Shown here piece after piece: positions 28,357-35,731 of a stretch of 35,731 nucleotides of DNA. The notes beneath the pieces are model-generated. The model was not told where the DNA came from. It made no database searches and saw only the letters and a program-made list of their open reading frames with translations. The DNA is from Sediminibacterium sp. (GTDB lineage Bacteria; Bacteroidota; Bacteroidia; Chitinophagales; Chitinophagaceae), in the NCBI GenBank assembly GCA_027487895.1, contig JAIYCS010000041.1, forward strand, positions 1-35,731, in the 5' to 3' direction. The position numbers and the translations under genes were made by a program. Numbering within the stretch: the stretch's first letter is position 1; each line of letters begins with the position of its first letter.

Positions 28357-29151
28357 ATGAAAAAAATATTCTTTCTTATATCGATTTGTGCCACCCTACT
28401 TATTGGTTGCGACAAAGAAATTAGCTTGGTGTTGGACAATAATGAGCCGGTGCTCGTTATTGATGGAAGTATTACGGATCAGGCAGGGCCTTATTTTGTG
28501 CAGCTTTCCATGTCCTCGCCCATTAACAATCCAACGCGTATTGTTGGGGTTGACAACGCACGCGTTATCATTACAGACCAAACTGGAGTTAAAGACAGTT
28601 TAGAATTTGTTAGCAACGGTTTATACCGAACCAAAAAAATAAAAGGAACAGAGGGCGGCACTTACAACCTAGAAGTAATGGTCGATCAAAAAAAGTATAC
28701 CGCTTCTAGTAGCATGCCCAAAAAAGTAAATTTAGATAGTCTGCGTATTAATACTTTTCCATTCAATGGAGAAATTAGATATAGTATTATTCCGGTTTAT
28801 TTAGACCCTATAATGCTGGGCAACAGCTACCGCTTTATTCAAAAAATAAACGATACCCTAGATCCAACTTTTCACATATTTAACGACAACCTCAACAATG
28901 GAAAGGTTAATCAACGACCATTACGTGGGGGTGATGATAAGTTAAAAATAAAACCACGTGACAATGTTTTTGTAGAAATGCAGTGCATTTCAAACGCTAG
29001 TTATATCTACTTTAATAGTCTCGATCAGCAAAGTGGCGCAGGACCTGGTGGTGGAACCGCACCATCAAATCCACCATCCAACATAATTGGAGGTGCGCTA
29101 GGGATTTTTTCGGCACATACAGTGCAGCGCAAAACGATTCGGATAAATTAA
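28357..29151 (+). CDS. DUF4249-like lipoprotein
   Basis: Lipoprotein signal (SICATLLIGCDKEI), VLVIDGSITDQAGPYFVQLSMSSPINNP; directly downstream of the TonB receptor. Confidence 0.8.
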   Translation: MKKIFFLISICATLLIGCDKEISLVLDNNEPVLVIDGSITDQAGPYFVQLSMSSPINNPTRIVGVDNARVIITDQTGVKDSLEFVSNGLYRTKKIKGTEGGTYNLEVMVDQKKYTASSSMPKKVNLDSLRINTFPFNGEIRYSIIPVYLDPIMLGNSYRFIQKINDTLDPTFHIFNDNLNNGKVNQRPLRGGDDKLKIKPRDNVFVEMQCISNASYIYFNSLDQQSGAGPGGGTAPSNPPSNIIGGALGIFSAHTVQRKTIRIN

Positions 29152-29167
29152 ACAGCCATGTAAGCGC

Positions 29168-29872
29168 CTAGTGCTGATTATTTAATTTTTCAATTATTTT
29201 TTTTATTCTTTTTAAAGCGCCTTTGGTTTGCTGAATAACAAATGCATCCATAACACGTTTTTCTTGCAATAAATTTTCAAAGCGCTTATTTCCCCTCAGG
29301 TTTTTTTCAAGCTCCCGTGCATTGTATGCATAAAGTTTTTCAAGATTTTGAATTTCGGAAAGATGGGTGTCTAGGCCTGCATTATCTGAATACATATCAC
29401 CCAAACGATGAGATATTCGCATCGTTAAGTCTGTTGATAGTTTGAAATCATCGTATCTATCATAGTGCTTTAAAATGCTAGATAAAAGTTCATGGTCTTG
29501 AATCAAATAAAGTTTACCTGATCCTTTGAGTGCATCAATTTCGGCAGTGCTGCTAGCAAAAAAGGTGAAAACCATTGAGCTGCTTGCATAGATCACAATT
29601 GAATCTTGTGGTAATTCAATTTCTTTTCGAGACCATTTGGTTAATAAACTATCGGCATCTAATGCTTTTTGATGATACTTAAGGTTATACACCAAATCCG
29701 AACTGTCTCTTTGTAACTCTATAACCATCCTTTTAATTACGCCACTTTCTTCTTTGTGGTGTTGATATATTTCTACGATATGTTCTGCTGTTACGGCTAG
29801 TGAGATACCAATTACAATAACTAAAATTTCTGCAATAAAGCCTTTTACGAATTTGGGTTTGTGTACTTCCAT
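29168..29872 (-). CDS. DUF6090-like membrane-anchored protein of unknown function
   Basis: N-terminal TM (FIAEILVIVIGISLAVTAEHIVE), helical remainder with repeated short-residue segments; family assignment tentative. Confidence 0.55.
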   Translation of the reverse strand: MEVHKPKFVKGFIAEILVIVIGISLAVTAEHIVEIYQHHKEESGVIKRMVIELQRDSSDLVYNLKYHQKALDADSLLTKWSRKEIELPQDSIVIYASSSMVFTFFASSTAEIDALKGSGKLYLIQDHELLSSILKHYDRYDDFKLSTDLTMRISHRLGDMYSDNAGLDTHLSEIQNLEKLYAYNARELEKNLRGNKRFENLLQEKRVMDAFVIQQTKGALKRIKKIIEKLNNQH

Positions 29873-29950
29873 AAATGTGGGTTAAGAGAGGTCGTGTTTA
29901 ATGTATAGAATGATAGAACCCTCTCAAAATACAAAATTGTTTCGCCACCC

Positions 29951-29983
29951 CAAACAAAAAAACCCAAGCAGTGCTTGGGTTTT
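29951..29983 (-). terminator. Intrinsic terminator downstream of tRNA-Phe
   Basis: 11-bp stem AAAACCCAAGC/GCTTGGGTTTT (29959-29969 with 29973-29983), 3-nt loop, followed on the minus strand by TTTTTGTTTG. Confidence 0.85.
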
Positions 29984-29993
29984 AATTTCGATC

Positions 29994-30069
29994 TGGTGGT
30001 GTGGGCCGGGATCGAACCGGCGACACAAGGATTTTCAGTCCTTTGCTCTACCGACTGAGCTACCGCACC
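29994..30069 (-). tRNA. tRNA-Phe(GAA), 3' CCA encoded
   Basis: Minus strand GGTGCGG TA GCTC AGTCGGTA GAGC A AAGGA CTGAAAA TCCTT GTGTC GCCGG TTCGATC CCGGC CCACACC A CCA; anticodon GAA; D, anticodon and T stems fully paired. Confidence 0.96.
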
Positions 30070-30134
30070 ATACCCTTTCGGGGCAGCAAAAATAGGGGGA
30101 TTTCACATATAATCCACAACTCAATCCATATTTT

Positions 30135-31586
30135 TTAAAATTCGCAATTCTTAGGTGTTCTAGCAAAAGCAATCACGTCTCTGATGTTGCCCATGCCCGT
30201 AACAAACTGAACCATTCTTTCAAATCCTAAACCAAAGCCAGCGTGCGGTACGGTTCCAAAACGGCGGGTATCTAAATACCAGCTCATTTCTTCGGTAGGA
30301 ATGTGCATCTCTTCCATACGTGCCACTAATTTGTCGAGGCGCTCTTCTCTTTGTGAACCACCTACAATTTCTCCAATGCCAGGTGCTAAAATATCCATCG
30401 CAGCAACCGTTTGCTTACCTGGCTCACAACCATCATTTAAGCGCATATAAAACGCCTTAATAGCAGCTGGGTATCCAGTAACAATCACTGGCTTTTTAAA
30501 ATGTTTTTCTACTAGGTAACGCTCGTGTTCACTTTGCATATCAATACCCCAGCTTACGTCGTATTTAAATTTCTTTTTCTTGTAAGCAGGAGAGTCTAAT
30601 AAAATAGCAATCGCTTCGGTGTAGGTGATGCGCTCAAATTTACTATCCGTAACAAATTTTAGTTTTTCAATTAAACCAAATTCTTGTCTTTCGTTCGTAG
30701 GTTTTTGTTTTTCTTCTTCCGCTAAACGTTGGTCTAAAAACGCCAAATCATCGGCGCAATTTTCCATTGCATATTTGATGAGGTATTGAATAAATTCTTC
30801 TGCTAAATTTTGATTGTCTTCAATATCACAGAAAGCCATTTCTGGTTCAATCATCCAAAATTCTGCGAGGTGTCTGGTGGTATTAGAATTTTCGGCTCTA
30901 AAGGTTGGACCAAAAGTATAAATCTCTGAAAACGCCATGGCGCCTAGCTCTCCTTCGAGTTGACCACTCACAGTTAGGTTGGTACTCTTACCAAAAAAGT
31001 CTTGTGAAAAATCGATATCACCGCTTTCGGTTTTTGGTGCAGAACCATCTACCGGCAGTGTCGTTACTCTAAACATTTCACCAGCACCTTCTGCATCACT
31101 TGAAGTAATTATGGGTGTATGTAAATACACAAAACCTTTTTCATTAAAAAACTGATGCACTGCAAATGCGAGTGCGTGTCTAATTCTAAAAACAGCACTA
31201 AATGTATTGGTTCTAAAACGTAAGTGCGCAATCTCTCTTAAAAATTCGAGGCTATGTTTTTTAGGTTGAAGTGGATATTGTTCCGCGTCACTATCACCTA
31301 GTATTTCTACGCTCGTTGCTTTTATTTCTACAGACTGTCCTTTACCTAAAGATTCAATGAGCGTGCCTTCTACTTTTAATGAAGCACCCGTTGTAATGCG
31401 CTTTAATGTAGCGTCATCTAGTAAGCCTAATTCGGCAACCACCTGAATATTATGATTGGTACTACCGTCATTGAGGGCAATAAACTGGTTGTTTCTAAAA
31501 CTGCGCACCCAACCCATGGCGGTTACGGTTTGTCCGGTAAGGCTTCCTGTTAAAAGGGCCTTAATTTTTGTTCTTTTGTTAAACAT
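30135..31586 (-). CDS. asnS: Asparagine--tRNA ligase
   Basis: Class II aaRS motifs: [98 protein letters not shown]. Start MFNKRTKIK at 31586. Confidence 0.96.
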   Translation of the reverse strand: MFNKRTKIKALLTGSLTGQTVTAMGWVRSFRNNQFIALNDGSTNHNIQVVAELGLLDDATLKRITTGASLKVEGTLIESLGKGQSVEIKATSVEILGDSDAEQYPLQPKKHSLEFLREIAHLRFRTNTFSAVFRIRHALAFAVHQFFNEKGFVYLHTPIITSSDAEGAGEMFRVTTLPVDGSAPKTESGDIDFSQDFFGKSTNLTVSGQLEGELGAMAFSEIYTFGPTFRAENSNTTRHLAEFWMIEPEMAFCDIEDNQNLAEEFIQYLIKYAMENCADDLAFLDQRLAEEEKQKPTNERQEFGLIEKLKFVTDSKFERITYTEAIAILLDSPAYKKKKFKYDVSWGIDMQSEHERYLVEKHFKKPVIVTGYPAAIKAFYMRLNDGCEPGKQTVAAMDILAPGIGEIVGGSQREERLDKLVARMEEMHIPTEEMSWYLDTRRFGTVPHAGFGLGFERMVQFVTGMGNIRDVIAFARTPKNCEF

Positions 31587-31672
31587 AGTGGCTGCAAAGA
31601 TAATTTGTTTAAAGAACAAGCAAACATTCTATCCTAAAGTTTGTTAGATTACATACACGAAATGATCACATC

Positions 31673-32116
31673 ATGGAAAGAAAAGATTTCATCGAAAAAG
31701 TGGGCATGAGTGGCGCAGCGCTACTTGTAATGGGCTGTTTTGGTTCTTGTACTAAATCTAGTGACACCGGTGGTGGAAGCACGCCCAATCCAAACCCCAG
31801 TAAGCCTGTCGATTTTACCATCAACATTTCAAATTCTCCATTCAATGTCCTCCAAAATAATGGTGGCTTTTATGTAGATACCGCCAATAACGTGATTATT
31901 GCAAAAACCACATCTGGTATGCTCATTGCGGTAAGCTCTTTGTGTACGCACCAGGCTGTAACACTAGAATTTCAAGGTAACAACAACCGTTTTTATTGCC
32001 CAGGTCATGGTTCAAATTTTAGCACCGCAGGTACTGTTTTAAATGGACCGGCCGCTACGGCTCTAAAAGCCTATAAAACCTCTTTATCTGGTTCATTGTT
32101 AAGGATTTACGAATAA
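31673..32116 (+). CDS. Rieske (2Fe-2S) domain protein, putative lipoprotein
   Basis: CTH...YCPGHGSNF cluster-binding motifs; N-terminal hydrophobic segment with Cys (LLVMGCFGSC). Confidence 0.9.
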   Translation: MERKDFIEKVGMSGAALLVMGCFGSCTKSSDTGGGSTPNPNPSKPVDFTINISNSPFNVLQNNGGFYVDTANNVIIAKTTSGMLIAVSSLCTHQAVTLEFQGNNNRFYCPGHGSNFSTAGTVLNGPAATALKAYKTSLSGSLLRIYE

Positions 32117-32312
32117 TAGGGTACTGCAAAAAAGTGAACTTTGCACCAATTATTTATTCGTGTTTGTGATTTTTGTATTAACATTGCAATGGAAACAAAG
32201 CCAGATGAGCCTTCAGTTGCTCTAGTTCAGGTTATCTTCTTTCCATTTAAATCACCCATTCTTTAGTTATTCCAAAACTCAACTTCTAGAGTATTTCACT
32301 TTCAAATTATTT

Positions 32313-33914
32313 ATGTACGACATTTTACAATTAAACGATCTTTTGTTACCAGCGTTACAAGACATCGCACAAGGTTTAAAAATTACAGGTTTTAAAAAAT
32401 TAGACAAGCAAGCGCTCATCTATAAAATATTAGACAGCCAAGCGGTGAGCGAAGCGTCAGCTAAAGACGATGGCAAAAAAAAGCCAGCATTAAAAGGTCG
32501 TAAGCCTATTACTGTTAAAACAAGCAATGGTACCGAAGAAGCAGAAGTGATGAGTGATGAACCAGCTGCTCCAGCGGCTGCACCTGCTCACAAAGCAAGG
32601 CCTATAAAAAAAGCAAATCCAAGACCTGAGCGTCCAGAAAAAACAGAAGCACCTGCAACTGTTGCAGCAGCTGCACCAGAAAATGCTGAGGCTGCTCAAG
32701 CGCCGGAAAACGCAGAAACAGCGCAGGCTCCAGAAAACACAACACCACAACAACACCAACATAGACCACATAAAAAAGAACCCGTATTTAATATTGAGTT
32801 TGAAGGCATGATTGAAGGTGAAGGCGTATTAGAAATGATGCCTGATGGTTATGGTTTTTTACGTTCTTCCGATTATAATTATTTATCATCACCAGATGAT
32901 GTATATGTTTCTCCTTCACAAATAAAATTGTTTGGTTTAAAAACCGGTGATACCGTACAAGGTGCAGTTAGGCCGCCAAAAGAAGGTGAAAAATATTTTG
33001 CACTCATTAAAGTTGATTTTATCAATGGCAAAAGACCCGACGAAGTGCGTGACCGTGTACCATTTGATTATTTAACACCGTTATTTCCAAACGAAAAATT
33101 AAACCTCTTTACATCACCAACAAATTATAGTACGCGTATTATTGACCTCTTTACCCCAATAGGTAAGGGTCAGCGTGGACTGATTGTTGCGCAACCTAAA
33201 GTGGGTAAAACCATGCTACTTAAAGAAGTGGCAAACGCAATCGCAGCAAACCATCCAGAGGTTTATTTGATGGTGGTACTTATTGATGAAAGGCCAGAGG
33301 AGGTTACCGATATGGAGCGCAGCGTAAGAGCAGAAGTGATTGCTTCTACTTTTGATGAGCCCGCAGAAAAACACGTGAAGGTTTCTAGCATTGCCTTACA
33401 AAAAGCAAAGCGACTTGTAGAGTGCGGTCATGACGTTGTTATCTTATTAGATTCTATTACACGTTTAGCACGTGCGCACAATACCGTTGCACCAAGTAGT
33501 GGTAAAGTATTAAGTGGAGGTGTGGAAGCAAATGCACTTTTAAAACCAAAACAATTTTTTGGTGCGGCGCGTAAAATTGAGCACGGTGGTTCATTAACTA
33601 TTTTAGCAACTGCGCGCATTGACACCGGTTCTAAAATGGACGAGGTAATCTTTGAAGAATTTAAAGGTACTGGTAACATGGAATTACAACTAGACCGTAA
33701 ACTAGCCAACAAGCGTATTTTCCCTGCTATTGATTTAGTGGGATCAAGCACACGTAGAGACGATTTATTACTCGATAAAGAAGTACTAGGTCGTATGAAT
33801 ATTTTACGTTTGTTTATCAACGACATGAATACCGATGAGGCAATGAACGAATTATTAAAACGCATGCGTGGCACAAAAGACAACGAAGAGTTTTTAGCGA
33901 GTATGAACAGATAA
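32313..33914 (+). CDS. rho: Transcription termination factor Rho
   Basis: [116 protein letters not shown]. Confidence 0.97.
   Translation: MYDILQLNDLLLPALQDIAQGLKITGFKKLDKQALIYKILDSQAVSEASAKDDGKKKPALKGRKPITVKTSNGTEEAEVMSDEPAAPAAAPAHKARPIKKANPRPERPEKTEAPATVAAAAPENAEAAQAPENAETAQAPENTTPQQHQHRPHKKEPVFNIEFEGMIEGEGVLEMMPDGYGFLRSSDYNYLSSPDDVYVSPSQIKLFGLKTGDTVQGAVRPPKEGEKYFALIKVDFINGKRPDEVRDRVPFDYLTPLFPNEKLNLFTSPTNYSTRIIDLFTPIGKGQRGLIVAQPKVGKTMLLKEVANAIAANHPEVYLMVVLIDERPEEVTDMERSVRAEVIASTFDEPAEKHVKVSSIALQKAKRLVECGHDVVILLDSITRLARAHNTVAPSSGKVLSGGVEANALLKPKQFFGAARKIEHGGSLTILATARIDTGSKMDEVIFEEFKGTGNMELQLDRKLANKRIFPAIDLVGSSTRRDDLLLDKEVLGRMNILRLFINDMNTDEAMNELLKRMRGTKDNEEFLASMNR
32673..32744 (+). repeat. 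27-nt in-frame tandem repeat within rho (APENAE[A/T]AQ x2 plus partial third copy)
   Basis: Units 32673-32699, 32700-32726 and partial 32727-32744 encode APENAEAAQ / APENAETAQ / APENTT. Confidence 0.8.
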
Positions 33915-33924
33915 TTTAATTGTT

Positions 33925-34431
33925 ATGGCAGAACCCATTATCAATAAAGTAGAAGAGAGTGGTTTAATTTCATTAGACCTTGAAAAATATTATCCATCAA
34001 TACCTGTCTTGGTTTTTGACGTTAAGGACCATTTGTTTATGGGCCTCATTTTAAAAGAAAAAGATTTTAGAGCAGCACTCACCGCCACCGATTGGTCGCA
34101 GTATCAAAACGCCGCGGTGGCTATTACTTGTTCTGCTGATGCTATTATTCCCATGTGGGCGTATATGCTTATTGCATCTGCATTGGAGCCGTTTGCGAGT
34201 ACCGTGTTTTTTGGTACCGAAGAAGAATTAAAAGAAAAACTTCTTTTACAAAATATTGAAGCGATTAACGCAGAAGACTACATCGATAAAAGAGTCGTGG
34301 TTAAAGGCTGTGGTGATATTCAAATTCCGGCAGCTGCGTATGTAAGCATTACCAAGAAATTAAGACCTGTTACAAAGTCTATTATGTTTGGCGAACCTTG
34401 TAGTACGGTTCCTATTTACAAGAAAAAATAA
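33925..34431 (+). CDS. DUF2480 family protein
   Basis: SGLISLDLEKYYP, VLVFDVKDHLFMGLILKEKDFR, ADAIIPMWAYMLIAS, DYIDKRVVVKGCGD resemble the DUF2480 family. Confidence 0.8.
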   Translation: MAEPIINKVEESGLISLDLEKYYPSIPVLVFDVKDHLFMGLILKEKDFRAALTATDWSQYQNAAVAITCSADAIIPMWAYMLIASALEPFASTVFFGTEEELKEKLLLQNIEAINAEDYIDKRVVVKGCGDIQIPAAAYVSITKKLRPVTKSIMFGEPCSTVPIYKKK

Positions 34432-34432
34432 T

Positions 34433-35206
34433 TTATTGTTGGCGCGTAGTTGCGTCTACAAAGCGCTCGTCGTAATCTGCGCGAATGGTATTAAAGAGGC
34501 GGTCCCACACTAGTGTGTATAGGCCGTAATTCCCCGTAAAGTATTGATGGTGCTGATTGTGGTTGGTAGAGGTATTAATCCATTTACCAATTTTGGTTTT
34601 GTGAAAACCAGCAGGGTATAATTCGTAGCCTAAGTGCCCGTAAACATTATAAATAATAGAAAATAAAAAGAAAATAGCGAGCTGTGTAATATGAATGGGC
34701 ATGATAAAATAAAACAGTACCACAATGCCATGTTCGAGTACCGATTCTATTGGATGAAATGCATACGCCGCCCAGGGAGAGGGGTTGGTAGAACGGTGGT
34801 GCACAAGGTGCACATATTTAAAAAGTGTTTTGTGGTGCATCAGGCGGTGTACCCAATAAAAATAAAAATCGTGGAGTATAAACATGATGGGAAAAGCTAA
34901 AAAATAATAACCCCATCCGTAATCACTAATATTTTGATAGCGCGTGGTGTGCTCTGCAATAGGAGAAGAATTTAATAGCATAATCAATACACTAAAAATG
35001 AGCATGGTTATTAATGAATAACCCGCTTCACGCAAATAGTCTGGAACTTTTGGAAAACGCTTTTGAATTTTTTTATACGAAAGCTTTTGTTTGAATAGGA
35101 TATAGAAAATCAAGAACGCAACCGATGCGGCCAAAAAATAACGAGATCCAATTTTTATAAACGCTTCTGGTACAATATCCCAGCGCAAAGAAAGTAACTG
35201 CTCCAT
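34433..35206 (-). CDS. Sterol desaturase / fatty acid hydroxylase superfamily protein
   Basis: Histidine motifs HDFYFYWVHRLMHH, HLVHH and NHNQHH; several TM segments. Confidence 0.92.
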   Translation of the reverse strand: MEQLLSLRWDIVPEAFIKIGSRYFLAASVAFLIFYILFKQKLSYKKIQKRFPKVPDYLREAGYSLITMLIFSVLIMLLNSSPIAEHTTRYQNISDYGWGYYFLAFPIMFILHDFYFYWVHRLMHHKTLFKYVHLVHHRSTNPSPWAAYAFHPIESVLEHGIVVLFYFIMPIHITQLAIFFLFSIIYNVYGHLGYELYPAGFHKTKIGKWINTSTNHNQHHQYFTGNYGLYTLVWDRLFNTIRADYDERFVDATTRQQ

Positions 35207-35215
35207 CTTGGTTTT

Positions 35216-35731
35216 TTAATGTGCTTCTAACCAGTTATTACCGCGTCCTACTTCTGCTTCTACCGGTACGCCGTTTGGCAAAGGTAAAGCCGTAGTCATA
35301 CATTCTATTATTAACTTTTCTAATGCATCTGCCTCTTCTGGGACCGCGTCAAACACAAGTTCATCGTGCACCTGTAAAATCATTTTAGACCCCCAGTTAC
35401 CAGCACCCATTTGTTGGTGCACCTTAATCATGGCTAGCTTAATCATATCAGCGGCCGTGCCCTGAATAGGGGAATTGATGGCGTTACGCTCTGCAAAACC
35501 GCGCACGGTAAAATTGCTACTATTAATATCTTTTAACCAGCGCTTACGGCCCATTAGGGTTTCTACATAGCCCTTTTCTTTGGCAAGTGCCACCTGCAAA
35601 TCCATGTACTCCTGAATATTTGGAAACTCTTTTTTATAGTTGTCAATGATTTCTTTGGCCTCTGTTCTGGAAATACCCAAATTATCGGCAAGCCCAAAAG
35701 CACCTTGTCCGTAAATGATTCCAAAATTGAC
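35216..35731 (-). CDS. polA: DNA polymerase I, C-terminal part (5' end outside window)
   Basis: Frame continues to the edge as VNFGIIYGQGAFGLADNLGISRTEAKEI; TLMGRKRWLKDINS, ERNAINSPIQGTAADMIKLAM, LQVHDELVFD. Confidence 0.95.
   Translation of the reverse strand, partial: VNFGIIYGQGAFGLADNLGISRTEAKEIIDNYKKEFPNIQEYMDLQVALAKEKGYVETLMGRKRWLKDINSSNFTVRGFAERNAINSPIQGTAADMIKLAMIKVHQQMGAGNWGSKMILQVHDELVFDAVPEEADALEKLIIECMTTALPLPNGVPVEAEVGRGNNWLEAH

Noticed and set aside
29901-30095. Plus-strand 64-aa ORF (…WWCGPGSNRRHKDFQSFALPTELPH…).
   Set aside because: It is the antisense translation of tRNA-Phe, a well-known source of spurious ORFs.
32163-32186. Possible Bacteroidota-type promoter (TTTG ... TAACATTG) upstream of rho.
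   Set aside because: One mismatch in the -7 box and a 12-nt spacer, much shorter than the usual ~19 nt; not supportable.
32490-32771. 93-aa minus-strand Cys/Trp-rich ORF.
   Set aside because: Antisense of the low-complexity rho insertion; composition is explained by reverse-complementing Ala/Pro/Glu/Lys-rich codons.

Overview
AT-rich, gene-dense bacterial chromosomal window, almost certainly Bacteroidota and Chitinophagaceae-like (SusC/SusD pair, DUF4249 lipoprotein with TonB-dependent receptor, Rho with a disordered insertion, DUF2480). I support about 30 protein genes, partial at both ends, and one tRNA-Phe(GAA) with a terminator. From left to right: an L-fucose-type catabolic cluster (partial FAH, SDR, UxaA, FucP); a secreted PqqB-like MBL protein; a GNAT; rocD and arginase; pectinesterase; an 11-gene minus-strand directon of about 14 kb (FAD-binding photolyase-like protein, flavin reductase, photolyase/cryptochrome, YceI, b561-like membrane protein, MoxR ATPase, VWA protein, DAACS symporter, SGNH hydrolase, SusD, SusC); an uncharacterised single-TM protein divergent from susC; a secreted M20 peptidase divergent from a SOUL heme-binding protein; a TonB receptor with DUF4249; tRNA-Phe; asnS; Rieske; rho; DUF2480; sterol desaturase; and partial polA. 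I see no CRISPR array, transposon, prophage or rRNA. The most interesting signals are palindromic intergenic elements at divergent promoters (22603-22637 and 25312-25327), the photolyase-related trio (one member apparently lacks the N-terminal antenna domain, another lacks the Fe-S cysteines), the UxaA-type dehydratase in a fucose cluster, the acceptor-stem mismatch in tRNA-Phe, and the repeat-containing low-complexity insertion in Rho. All family calls are by reading motifs; no database search was run.
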